A stretch of DNA of 40,446 nucleotides from DASRHK01 sp035650495 (lineage in GTDB: Bacteria > Pseudomonadota > Gammaproteobacteria > Nevskiales > Nevskiaceae): positions 1 to 40,446 of the forward strand of contig DASRHK010000174.1 of the NCBI GenBank assembly GCA_035650495.1, given 5' to 3'. Under the pieces are notes generated by a model. The model saw only the letters and a program-made list of their open reading frames with translations. It was not told where the DNA came from and made no database searches. Positions 1 to 9,468 of the stretch are shown piece after piece (the stretch's first letter is position 1; each line of letters begins with the position of its first letter). A program made the translations under genes and the position numbers.

Positions 1-1188
1 CGGCGGCTCGATGAGCTCCGACTCGTTGAGCATCGGAATCCCCGGCGGCGGCTCCGGCCGGCGGGCCGGCTTTTCTTCCGGCGTGCGCCCCTTCGCTTGC
101 GCTTCCGGCGCGTACAGCTCGCTGTCGAGCACATCGTCCATCGCCGGCATCGGCGGCGGCGCTTCTCCGGGCGCGCGCGTCTGCATCCACGCGGTGAGCT
201 GACGCAAGCCGCGCATGATCGCGAGGCCCGAGCCTTTGGCGCGACCGGCTTCGCGGATGCCCGCTTCGATCCGCTCCAGCAATTCATCCGGCAGCGCGTG
301 GCCGGCTTCGGCGGCGGGCACGTGCTCGATCAGGTCGTCGAGGCAGTCGAGCCCGTCACGCCAGGCTTCGCTGTCCGGACCTTTCTCGAGCAGCCGCTTC
401 GCGAGCACCGCGGACCATTCTTCATGGATCAGGAACTGCACGAGCTGCGGCAGCCGCGTGGTCAGCACGCGCGACTGGATCGCCTTGCCGACGACGTCGC
501 GAGCGCGGCGCTGGCGATTGGCTTCGCGCTCCTTGAGCTCTTCGGCGAGCTGCTTCAGGAACTGGTCGATGGTTTCCGCCGGCAGCGGCGCGAGCTTGGC
601 GAGCGCCGGGCGAACGAACGCCGCCGACAGGTCGAAGTCGCGCGACGCGTTCTGCAGCAGCTCTTCCAGATGCCGCTCGCCGTGCTTGCCGTTGAGGCGC
701 ACCTCCGAGGCCTTCTGCATCAGCTCGCCGGCCAGCACGCGCAGCGGATGCGAGCGCATCATGAAAAAGCCGGGGTCCGCGAGCGCCGACTTGATCAGCG
801 GGAAGCGCAGGGCCGCGAAGCCCTGCTTGAAGCCCGCGGACAGGTTGGTATCCGAATCGACCGAGCCGAACAGGCGGCTCACCAGCGCGAGGCGCTGGAT
901 CACGCCGCGCTGCATGTTGGACAGGTCCTGGCCGCCCGACTTGATGTGCTCGGTCTTCAGGAGCTCGTCGGCGAGATCGGCGTTGGAATAGCCGGTCTGC
1001 TTGGGATCGCGCGCGTTGACGACGCCTTCGAGCAGCGCCTTGGTGTGGTCGTCGAGGTAGTGCGAGGCGACGATGTCGGCGGCGCCCTCGCCGGCCGGCT
1101 TGGCGGCGGACGCCTCGTCGTCCGCTTCCGCGAGCGCACGCTTCTGCTGCTGCTCCAGCAGGCTCCGGAATTCTTCGGTATCCGCCAT
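1..1188 (-). CDS. DUF1631 family protein (partial, C-terminus outside window)
   Basis: An open minus-strand frame starts at ATG 1188 (MADTEEF...) and runs without a stop to the window edge, giving 396 residues; the 3' end lies outside. The protein is soluble and helical. Its segment around residues 130-160 (IKSALADPGFF...HPLRVLAGELM) resembles the conserved DUF1631 pattern in which a short helix ending in 'DPxFF' is followed by 'HPxRxLL'. DUF1631 proteins are large proteobacterial proteins of unknown function, sometimes mislabelled as thymidine phosphorylase. The visible C-terminal part becomes Pro/Glu-rich, as in the linkers of this family. It is transcribed divergently from the hybrid kinase across a 169-bp gap. 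The family call rests on memory of the pattern and is moderate; the reading frame is secure because the antisense frames give only low-complexity Arg/Ala shadows. Confidence 0.7.
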   Translation of the reverse strand, partial: MADTEEFRSLLEQQQKRALAEADDEASAAKPAGEGAADIVASHYLDDHTKALLEGVVNARDPKQTGYSNADLADELLKTEHIKSGGQDLSNMQRGVIQRLALVSRLFGSVDSDTNLSAGFKQGFAALRFPLIKSALADPGFFMMRSHPLRVLAGELMQKASEVRLNGKHGERHLEELLQNASRDFDLSAAFVRPALAKLAPLPAETIDQFLKQLAEELKEREANRQRRARDVVGKAIQSRVLTTRLPQLVQFLIHEEWSAVLAKRLLEKGPDSEAWRDGLDCLDDLIEHVPAAEAGHALPDELLERIEAGIREAGRAKGSGLAIMRGLRQLTAWMQTRAPGEAPPPMPAMDDVLDSELYAPEAQAKGRTPEEKPARRPEPPPGIPMLNESELIEPP

Positions 1189-1302
1189 CAGCTTCCCTTC
1201 GACGCGGGCGGCCTCAAGTCATGGACGTGCGCGAGCCGCCGAGGAGGTCCATAGCGTAGTCGATCCGCGCGCGCGAAGACCAGCGGGACGAGCGGATGGA
1301 AC

Positions 1303-1332
1303 TTAATCGGAATCCGTGATTCTCTTTACAAA
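1303..1332 (+). promoter_or_regulatory. possible sigma-70-type promoter for the hybrid kinase
   Basis: TTAATC at 1303-1308 and TACAAA at 1327-1332 are separated by 18 bases in the AT-richest part of the divergent gap. A start near 1339 would lie just before the proposed GTG 1358 start and downstream of the alternative GTG 1316, so it agrees with the later start. The -35 match is weak. Confidence 0.25.
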
Positions 1333-1357
1333 TAGCGGTGCATCCCAGGGGAAATTG

Positions 1358-3262
<1,905 letters not shown>

Positions 3263-3316
3263 ATCGGCGCGCGGACGATCCGCTAGGATGGCCGCACCGC
3301 AAAGAGGAGAACGTCG

Positions 3317-4231
3317 ATGGGCAGGCTCGTGCGCTGGCTGATCGTGCTGGTCGTTCTCGGAGGCGCTTACTGGTGGTGCTTCGAGGATGGCCGGCTGCCG
3401 GAGGACGCGACCTTCCCGCTCGACATCGCCGAGATCCGCAAGCTCGCCGACGCGCTTCCCGGCGACAAGCCGACGCGCGTGCGCTACGAGAACGTCGCGC
3501 AGTTCCGGTTCTTCGCGGGGATGATCGTCGCCGGCGACGGCTGGTCGGAGTCCTCGATCCCGATCTATGCCTATCAGGTCGTCTACCCCGATCACACGGC
3601 GATGATCGACTCGGCATTCGACCGCAAATCGGCGCCGCCCGACTTCATCACCAAGATGTACGACGGCGCCGCCTACGAGCGCGTCGAGCAGGCGCTGACC
3701 AAGGCGTCGACGATCGTCATCACGCACGAGCACATGGATCACATCGGCGGCGTGATGCAGCATCCGGAGCTCGCGAAGCTGCTGCCGGCGCTGAAGCTCA
3801 CGCAGGCGCAGCTCGATCATCCCGAGCGCGCGAAGCCGGTCGAGTATCCGAAGGACGCGTTTGCGAATTACAAGCCGCTGACCTACGACCGCGTGGCCGC
3901 GGTCGCGCCGGGAATGGTCGTCGTCGATGCGCCCGGTCACACGCCGGGCAGCCAGATGGTCTACGTGAAGCTCGCGGACGGACGCGAGCTGCTGTTCCTC
4001 GGCGACGTCGTCTGGCACTTGCGAAACGTCGAAGTGCAGAAAGAGCGGCCACGCTGGGTCACCGCGCTCCTGATCCAGGAGGATCGCGACCGCGTCGGCG
4101 CGGAGATCAAGGCGCTGCACGCGCTCACGGTCGCCGAGCCGAACGTGCGGCTCGTGCCCGGTCACGACGGCGACGCCATCGCGGCGCTCACCGGGGCAGG
4201 CTATCTCGAGAAAGGCTTCGTCGCGCGGTAA
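3317..4231 (+). CDS. Metallo-beta-lactamase-fold hydrolase, membrane-anchored or exported
   Basis: This 304-residue protein has the full MBL metal-binding set: H137-x-H139-x-D141-H142 (THEHMDHIGG), H208 in APGHTPGS, D230 in FLGDVVWH and H283 in VPGHDGD. This predicts a di-metal hydrolase. Residues 5-20 (VRWLIVLVVLGGAYWW) form one hydrophobic segment that could be an uncleaved anchor or a signal peptide, so the catalytic domain probably lies in the periplasm. AGAGGAG lies seven bases before ATG 3317. The gap after the hybrid kinase is 54 bases, so co-transcription is possible. The sequence does not show whether the substrate is a lactone, a beta-lactam, a thioester or a phosphodiester; no lactonase-specific or CphA/Bla-specific motif was recognised. 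The C-terminus runs almost into the convergent small gene at 4244. Confidence 0.88.
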   Translation: MGRLVRWLIVLVVLGGAYWWCFEDGRLPEDATFPLDIAEIRKLADALPGDKPTRVRYENVAQFRFFAGMIVAGDGWSESSIPIYAYQVVYPDHTAMIDSAFDRKSAPPDFITKMYDGAAYERVEQALTKASTIVITHEHMDHIGGVMQHPELAKLLPALKLTQAQLDHPERAKPVEYPKDAFANYKPLTYDRVAAVAPGMVVVDAPGHTPGSQMVYVKLADGRELLFLGDVVWHLRNVEVQKERPRWVTALLIQEDRDRVGAEIKALHALTVAEPNVRLVPGHDGDAIAALTGAGYLEKGFVAR

Positions 4232-4243
4232 CGCGACGCCGAT

Positions 4244-4435
4244 TCAGTCGACGTCGGCCTTCTGCGGCATCGGGATCGCGCGGGACGGCTCTTCGCCCTG
4301 CCCGCGAGCACGCGATTCTGCGCGCGACTTCTCACGCTCGCGCAGCTGCATGAACAGCGCCTCGGCTTCCTCGCGCGTCTTGCAAGGATAATCGCCGCTC
4401 TCGGTCTTCACGGTATTGCCGATCAGCACGCACAT
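4244..4435 (-). CDS. Small hypothetical protein (63 aa)
   Basis: This small gene sits inside a much longer antisense shadow frame. ATG 4435 (MCVLIGNTVK...) is preceded by a strong AGGAG ribosome-binding site (complement of 4444-4448). The protein is hydrophilic: a short N-terminal strand region with Cys2, a second Cys at residue 18 (YPCKTREEAEALF), then a charged helix rich in Arg and Glu and a disordered Pro-containing tail. The N-terminus suggests a small alpha/beta fold, but I recognise no family. It is divergent from the Lnt-like gene across 60 bp and convergent with the MBL hydrolase across 12 bp. The ribosome-binding site and non-shadow composition support it being real; function is unknown. 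Confidence 0.65.
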   Translation of the reverse strand: MCVLIGNTVKTESGDYPCKTREEAEALFMQLREREKSRAESRARGQGEEPSRAIPMPQKADVD

Positions 4436-4495
4436 CGCACACTCTCCTCGTATGAGCTCATGCAAGAGTGACGCGGAACGCCCGGGCAGAGTTCC

Positions 4496-5890
4496 GTGAA
4501 GGGTCTGCTGATTCTCGCTGCAGCGGCGACGCAGCCGCTCGCCAATGGCCGCTGGATCGTCCCCGCAATCGCATGGATCGCGCCGATGCTCCTGCTGCGC
4601 GTCGTGCGCGTGCAGCGCCGCGGGCTCGCGATCGGCTGGCTCGTGTTCACGCTCGGCTGGGCGGTGCAGTGGTGGGAGATCATCAACCTGCCGCGCGCGT
4701 GGTTCTTCCTCGTCGCGCTCGGCTGCGGCACCGCGGGCTTTGTTCCTTATTGCGCCGATCGCCTCATCGCGCGGCGACTTCACGGCATCGCGTCGACGCT
4801 CGTGTTTCCCGCAGCACAAGCCACGACCGAATGGCTGCTCGCCACGTTCACGCCCAACGGCAGCTGGGGCTCGCTCGCCTACACGCAGGCGAACGATCTG
4901 CCCTTGCTGCAGCTCGCATCGATCACCGGCATCTACGGCGTGAGCTTCCTGATCGGCTGGTTCGCGGCGATCGCGAATTTCGCGTGGGAGCATCGCTATT
5001 GGACGCCGCTGTCGATGCGAGCCGTCGCGACCTTCGTCGCCACGATGACGGTCGTGATGGGTTACGGCGGCCTGAGACTTCTGGCTGATTCGCGCGACGC
5101 TCGCGCGCTCCGGGCCGCGACCGTGGCACCGTCGCTGCCGCGCGCGCACGATCCGACGCTCGCCGCCGAAGCGCTCGACGATCTGTATTCGCGCAGCACC
5201 GCCCTTGCCGCCGCGGGCGCAAAGCTCATCGTCTGGCCCGAGGATTCGTTCTTCGTCGACAAGCGCGACGAGGCTACGGTGCTCGCGCATGCCGTGCAGT
5301 TCGCGCAACAGCGCCGCATCTTCCTCACGCTCAGCTACGGCGCGCGCCTGGATGCGTCGACGCCGCGCTACGAGAACAAGATGACGCTGGTCACGCCCTC
5401 GGGCGACGTCGCGTGGCAATACCTCAAGAACCATCCCGTGCCCGGCCACGAGGCGTCGATCGTCACGCGCGGCGAAGGCGGGCCCGCGCAATTCGTCTCG
5501 CCCGACGGCCGCTTCGCCGGCGGCATCTGCTACGACGCCGACTTCCCCGCCCTGTTCCAGCGCGCCGGCCGCGAGGATGCCGATCTGCTCATCGTGCCCG
5601 CCGACGATTGGCGCGCGATCGATCCGATCCACGCGCGCATGACGGTGCTGCGCGGCATCGAGGAAGGCGCGTCGGTCGTGCGCGCGGCGATGAACGGCTT
5701 GTCGATTGCCACCGATGCGTACGGCCGCGTCATCGCGAGCGACGACTATTTCTCCGGCGCCGATCACACGATGATCGCGACGGTGCCAATCGCACACGTG
5801 CCGACGATCTACTCGCGCGTCGGCGATACGTTCGCGTGGCTGTGCGCGCTGGGGCTCGTCGCGCTCGCGCTCAGAACTTCGCGGAAATGA
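4496..5890 (+). CDS. Apolipoprotein N-acyltransferase-like membrane nitrilase
   Basis: This 464-residue protein has the Lnt layout: six or seven N-terminal membrane segments (about residues 18-195), a periplasmic carbon-nitrogen-hydrolase (nitrilase) domain, and one C-terminal membrane helix (TFAWLCALGLVALAL). The catalytic triad is visible: E249 in VWPEDSF, K311 in YLKNHPVPGHE and C345 in GGICYDADFP. Lnt transfers a third acyl chain to the N-terminal Cys of lipoproteins. This protein is somewhat shorter than typical Lnt (about 510), and the usual PFGE(Y) stretch after the Lys reads PGHE. It is not beside corC/ybeX, the common housekeeping context, so it may be a paralogue acting on a different amide or acyl substrate. 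The start is GTG 4496, the first start after the in-frame stop at 4469; no good ribosome-binding site is seen. Its last 20 bases overlap the convergent receptor gene. Confidence 0.8.
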   Translation: MKGLLILAAAATQPLANGRWIVPAIAWIAPMLLLRVVRVQRRGLAIGWLVFTLGWAVQWWEIINLPRAWFFLVALGCGTAGFVPYCADRLIARRLHGIASTLVFPAAQATTEWLLATFTPNGSWGSLAYTQANDLPLLQLASITGIYGVSFLIGWFAAIANFAWEHRYWTPLSMRAVATFVATMTVVMGYGGLRLLADSRDARALRAATVAPSLPRAHDPTLAAEALDDLYSRSTALAAAGAKLIVWPEDSFFVDKRDEATVLAHAVQFAQQRRIFLTLSYGARLDASTPRYENKMTLVTPSGDVAWQYLKNHPVPGHEASIVTRGEGGPAQFVSPDGRFAGGICYDADFPALFQRAGREDADLLIVPADDWRAIDPIHARMTVLRGIEEGASVVRAAMNGLSIATDAYGRVIASDDYFSGADHTMIATVPIAHVPTIYSRVGDTFAWLCALGLVALALRTSRK

Positions 5891-8396
5891 TCGCGAACAG
5901 CTGACGTCCGGCCGCCGGCTGCGCGTAGTAGGTGTCCGGGAAGAACGCGGTGTTGGTGACCTGATTGAGCACGCGCTTGTCGGTGAGGTTCATGCCGCCG
6001 ACAAGCAGGTTCCAGCGGCCCTGGACGTCGCCGAACGTCACGCGCGCCGTGTACTTGGCATAGCCGCCGACGCGCGAGTGTGGATCGAGCGTAGCGTCGG
6101 TGAACTGATCGCCCTGCCAGATGAGATCACCCGCGATGGTCGTGACGAACGAGCCGCCGAGCAGATAGGTCAGCGTCGGTGTCAGCGTCGCGGTGCTGCT
6201 CGGCGAAAAAGCGATGCGCTGGCCGCCGAGGTTCTGCGTAGCGCCGATCCCCTGCGCCCACGGTGCCGGCGCACCCGCGTAGTCGTCGTAACGCGCCGAG
6301 AGCAGCGAGCCGGAGCCGATGATCCGAAGCGGCGCATAGGGCGTCAGCCAGTTGAAGTCCGCCTCGAGGCCCCGCGAGTGAGCGCAGCATGCGTTGTTCA
6401 CGGTGAAGAAAAATCCGTTGAACGCGAGCACCTGCAGGTCCTGGAAGTGCGTGTCGAACACGCCGATGTTGACGCCGAGCGTCTTGTGGAAGAACCGTCC
6501 CTTGGCGCCGAGCTCGTAGGTGCGCGCTTTCTCCGGCCGATACTCGAGGTCGTGCGGATTGCGGCCGTCGAAGGAAACCGCGTTGAACCCGCCGGACTTG
6601 TAGCCTTTCGCGTACGACGCGTAGAGGTTCACATCCCACGGCGTGAAGTACTGCAGCGCGAGCTTCGGCGATACGTCGGACTCGTCGCGGTGCAGGCCGG
6701 GATCGTTGTAGTCGTACGAGCCGAGCAGGTTGTCGATGATGCAGGTCGAGTGCAGGTTCGGATTGTTCGGCTGCGGCACGCCGGCGTCCTTGGTCACGCA
6801 CTGGCTGTAGCCGCGCGAGTCGACGACCTTCTTCTCTTTGTTGATGCGCACGCCGGGCGTGATCGCGAGCTGATCGGTGACGTTCCAGGTGAACTGGCCG
6901 AAGAACGCGCGCGAGTCGATCGACTGGTTGTAATCGAGGTGATACTTGTCGCCGTCGGCGACGACGCCGCCGAGCGTGTTGAGCAGCGTCACGATCGGCA
7001 GGTCGGGAAGGTTGTTGCACCCGCGCTCCTTGGTGATGAGCTCGCGCGCCGAGCACGTCTCCAGATACGAGACGATGTCCGCGCCGGTCAGGATGTTCAC
7101 GAGCAGCGTGTAGTCGGACTTGAAGTAATAGCCGCCGACGACGAACTCGAGCTTCCTGCCCAGCCCGAACAGGCTGTCGAAGTTGCCGGTGAGGCGAAGC
7201 TCCGCCGAGCGCTGCTTGTGATGCTCGTGATCGTCGAGGCTCGCGAGATCGGCGGGCGACACGTCGATGTCGGTCAGCTGGTTGATGCGGAAGTGCGACC
7301 AGCCGAGCACCAGGACCGGATCGAAATCGTGCAGCGGCCCGAGATCGCCGACGTTCCAGTGCGTGCGCAGGCCGATGGTGTCGGAGCCCTTGGTGATGAA
7401 GCCCGACGTGCTCTCCTGCGTGCGGAAGTTGTACGGCTCGCCGTCGACCAGCGGGGTGAACGCGGTGAGGTAATGCTGCGCGTCGGCGCTGAGATCGAAC
7501 AGCTTCAGCGGCCAGAACGGCGCGTGCGAGTTCGAATCGGTGAGCGTCAATTCCGATTCGATGTTGTAGCCCGCGAACAGCTTGATCTTCGCGCGACCCG
7601 CCTGCTGGCGCAGCCGATCCTCGTAGCGGTCGAGGTAGTTGTTGTAGAACTGCCCGCCGCGGCCGATGTAGAGACCGGACAGACGCACGCCGAGCAGGTC
7701 GCCGATCATGCCGCCGACGCCGCCTTCGACGCGGCTCTCGTCATGCTGTCCGTGGAAAGCGTCGACGTCGCCCGTCCACTGCGAGGTCGGGCCCTTGGTC
7801 ACCACGTTGAATACGCCCGCCACGGTGTTCTTGCCGAACAGCGTGCCCTGCGGGCCGCGCAGCACTTCGATGCGATCGATGTCGAACATCGATTCCGTGA
7901 AGTAGCCGGGACGGCCGAGATAGAGCTCGTCCTGCACCAGCGCGACGGAGCTCTCGAAGCTCGGGTTGAAGGAGTTGGTGCCGAAGCCGCGGATGAATAC
8001 CTGCGGCGAGCCGATGTCGTGCGCCTCGACGCGGACGTTCGGGATGTACTGGGAGATGTCGGCGAGGCTCGCGGCGCCGGTGTTCTTGATGAAATCGCCG
8101 CCCATCGCGGTCATCGAGATCGGCACCTTGCGCGCCGACTGGCGCGTCTTCTGCGCGGTGACGATGACTTCCTCGAGATGGCGCGGACCTTCGGGCTCCG
8201 CCGGCGTCGCGAGGTTCTCCGGCTTCGCGGAGAGGTCCTGCACCTGCACGGTGCCGAGCTCCTCGGTCTTCGGGCGCTCTGGGGCGGCAGCCGTGTTCTC
8301 GGGGGCCGCGGCCGTCGCATCCGGCGCTGGAGTCGGGGCGTCCTGCGCGAACGCGGCCGGCAGCCACAGCAACGTGATCAGCAGTAAACGCTTCAT
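5871..8396 (-). CDS. TonB-dependent outer-membrane receptor
   Basis: This is an 841-residue receptor. ATG 8396 follows GGGAG by five bases; a GTG two codons upstream is less likely. Residues 1-19 are a signal peptide (MKRLLLITLLWLPAAFAQ), followed by an Ala/Pro linker of about 40 residues, a TonB-box-like segment (EEVIVTAQK), the plug with RGFGTNSFN and 'IEVLRGPQGTLFGKNTVAG', and a beta-barrel ending in Phe (LFAIISAKF), the Omp assembly signal. It imports a substrate across the outer membrane using TonB energy. The plug is of the large class common in sphingomonads and steroid/terpenoid degraders, where substrates are often complex organics rather than siderophores, but no substrate can be assigned. 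It diverges from the TetR operon across the 8429-8460 palindrome and is therefore probably repressed by that TetR protein. Confidence 0.93.
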   Translation of the reverse strand: MKRLLLITLLWLPAAFAQDAPTPAPDATAAAPENTAAAPERPKTEELGTVQVQDLSAKPENLATPAEPEGPRHLEEVIVTAQKTRQSARKVPISMTAMGGDFIKNTGAASLADISQYIPNVRVEAHDIGSPQVFIRGFGTNSFNPSFESSVALVQDELYLGRPGYFTESMFDIDRIEVLRGPQGTLFGKNTVAGVFNVVTKGPTSQWTGDVDAFHGQHDESRVEGGVGGMIGDLLGVRLSGLYIGRGGQFYNNYLDRYEDRLRQQAGRAKIKLFAGYNIESELTLTDSNSHAPFWPLKLFDLSADAQHYLTAFTPLVDGEPYNFRTQESTSGFITKGSDTIGLRTHWNVGDLGPLHDFDPVLVLGWSHFRINQLTDIDVSPADLASLDDHEHHKQRSAELRLTGNFDSLFGLGRKLEFVVGGYYFKSDYTLLVNILTGADIVSYLETCSARELITKERGCNNLPDLPIVTLLNTLGGVVADGDKYHLDYNQSIDSRAFFGQFTWNVTDQLAITPGVRINKEKKVVDSRGYSQCVTKDAGVPQPNNPNLHSTCIIDNLLGSYDYNDPGLHRDESDVSPKLALQYFTPWDVNLYASYAKGYKSGGFNAVSFDGRNPHDLEYRPEKARTYELGAKGRFFHKTLGVNIGVFDTHFQDLQVLAFNGFFFTVNNACCAHSRGLEADFNWLTPYAPLRIIGSGSLLSARYDDYAGAPAPWAQGIGATQNLGGQRIAFSPSSTATLTPTLTYLLGGSFVTTIAGDLIWQGDQFTDATLDPHSRVGGYAKYTARVTFGDVQGRWNLLVGGMNLTDKRVLNQVTNTAFFPDTYYAQPAAGRQLFAIISAKF

Positions 8397-8428
8397 CCCC
8401 ACTCCCGTTTGCGCTTCTCGTGGCCCGC

Positions 8429-8460
8429 AATTACTATGCCGACCGGTCGGTATAGTAATT
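8429..8460. promoter_or_regulatory. 32-bp near-perfect palindrome, probable TetR operator
   Basis: The left half reads AATTACTATGCCGACC and the right half GGTCGGTATAGTAATT; 15 of 16 base pairs match, with one G/T mismatch. It occupies almost the whole gap between the divergent receptor (start 8396) and tetR (start 8483). Each arm carries a TATAGT/CATAGT sequence resembling a -10 box, so bound protein would block both promoters. The GACCGGTC core resembles palindromic operators of TetR repressors. Confidence 0.85.
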
Positions 8461-8482
8461 AATCCCCTTCGCGGTTGTCACC

Positions 8483-9052
8483 TTGAGCCAGCCTGCCAGA
8501 AAGATCCGCGGTCGTCCCAGCTCGCGCGAGGCGATGCTCGACGCTGCGCAGGCGCTGGTCGTCAGCGACGGCGCGGCGCGCTTCACGCTCGACGCCGTCG
8601 CCAAGCGCGCCGGGGTCAGCAAGGGCGGCCTGATGTACAACTTCCCGACCAAGGAAGCGTTGCTCAAGGCGATGCTCGAGCGCCTGGTCACCCACAACGC
8701 CGCCGCGCACGCGGCGCTCACCGAGCGCCTGCCCGACAAGCCGGGCCGCAGCCTGAAGGCGTACGTGATGAATTCCGTGCGCGCGATCGACGACGACGAC
8801 CGCGTCAGCGCCGCCCTGCTCGCCGCGGTCGCCAACGATCCCGGACTGCTCAAGCCCGCATCGGATTATTTCGCCCAGCGCTTCGCCAAGCTCTCGCGCG
8901 ACGTGCCCTTCGAGCGCGCCGCGCTCGTCTATCTCGCCACCGAAGGCCTGTGGACGCTGGAATTGCTGAAGATGTTGCCGTTCAATGCGCGTCAGCGCGC
9001 GCGCATCGTGCGCCACCTGCTCAAGCTCGCCGACGAAGGAACCGACGAATGA
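8483..9052 (+). CDS. TetR/AcrR family transcriptional regulator
   Basis: This 189-residue regulator has an N-terminal TetR DNA-binding domain: helix 1 SREAMLDAAQALVVSDG, then the helix-turn-helix 'FTLDAVAKRAGVSKGGLMYNFPTKEALL' region (residues 33-60). The C-terminal ligand domain (about 65-185) is helical and shows no ligand signature. Only TTG at 8483 can serve as a start near the operator, because an in-frame stop lies at 8456; the mRNA leader must be very short. It is the first gene of a five-gene operon and its stop overlaps the next start (ATGA). It most likely represses itself, the downstream enzymes and the divergent receptor through the adjacent palindrome, and is released by the transported compound or a product. 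Confidence 0.93.
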   Translation: MSQPARKIRGRPSSREAMLDAAQALVVSDGAARFTLDAVAKRAGVSKGGLMYNFPTKEALLKAMLERLVTHNAAAHAALTERLPDKPGRSLKAYVMNSVRAIDDDDRVSAALLAAVANDPGLLKPASDYFAQRFAKLSRDVPFERAALVYLATEGLWTLELLKMLPFNARQRARIVRHLLKLADEGTDE

Positions 9053-9468
9053 TCGCCAAGCTCGTACCGCCGCTCGCTCTGCTCATCGCCCTCACGGCCT
9101 GCGGCAAGCAAACACCCGCGCCGCCGACCGCCATGGACGGCGGAAGTGCGGCGAGAGGCAGGATGCCGGAGCCGCCCGACGCGACTGGCGCAGCCGCACC
9201 CGCCGCGACGACGGCTGCCGCCCCGAGCGATCCGAATCTCGCCAAGCTCTTCCATCAAACCTGCGAGGCTTGCCACACGCATGCGGGCACCGGCGCGCCG
9301 CAAGCCGGCGATCGCAACGCGTGGGCGCCGCGCCTCGCGCAAGGCATGCCGACGCTGCTCCAGCACGCGATCAACGGCTACAAGGGCATGCCGCCGATGG
9401 GCTCGTGCATGGATTGCAGCGAAGCCGACTTCGAGGCGCTGATCAAGTTCATGGCCGGGGCGCAGTGA
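9049..9468 (+). CDS. Cytochrome c5-like lipoprotein
   Basis: This 139-residue protein starts with a lipoprotein signal (LLIALTAC, lipid-anchored Cys at about residue 17, Gly at +2). An Ala/Pro linker follows, then a single c-type haem domain with CEACH and a distal Met in GYKGMPPMG. The MPPMGSCMDCSEADFEALIKFM ending, with its extra Cys pair, is characteristic of the cytochrome c5/c555 class. It is probably an envelope-anchored electron carrier. The start ATG overlaps the tetR stop (ATGA) and its own stop overlaps the next start (TGATG), so its level is tied to the FAD oxidase that follows, for which it is a likely electron acceptor. Confidence 0.9.
   Translation: MIAKLVPPLALLIALTACGKQTPAPPTAMDGGSAARGRMPEPPDATGAAAPAATTAAAPSDPNLAKLFHQTCEACHTHAGTGAPQAGDRNAWAPRLAQGMPTLLQHAINGYKGMPPMGSCMDCSEADFEALIKFMAGAQ

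Noticed and set aside
97..1254. 385-residue plus-strand open frame at the left edge
   Set aside because: The minus strand carries a complete, motif-bearing DUF1631 frame running off the window; the plus frame is its shadow.
1316..1357. GTG 1316 as the hybrid kinase start
   Set aside because: No ribosome-binding site, and it lies upstream of the best promoter-like sequence; GTG 1358 with AGGGG is better.
6078..8387. 769-residue plus-strand open frame
   Set aside because: It is antisense to the first TonB-dependent receptor; the translation is a shadow with no domain signal.
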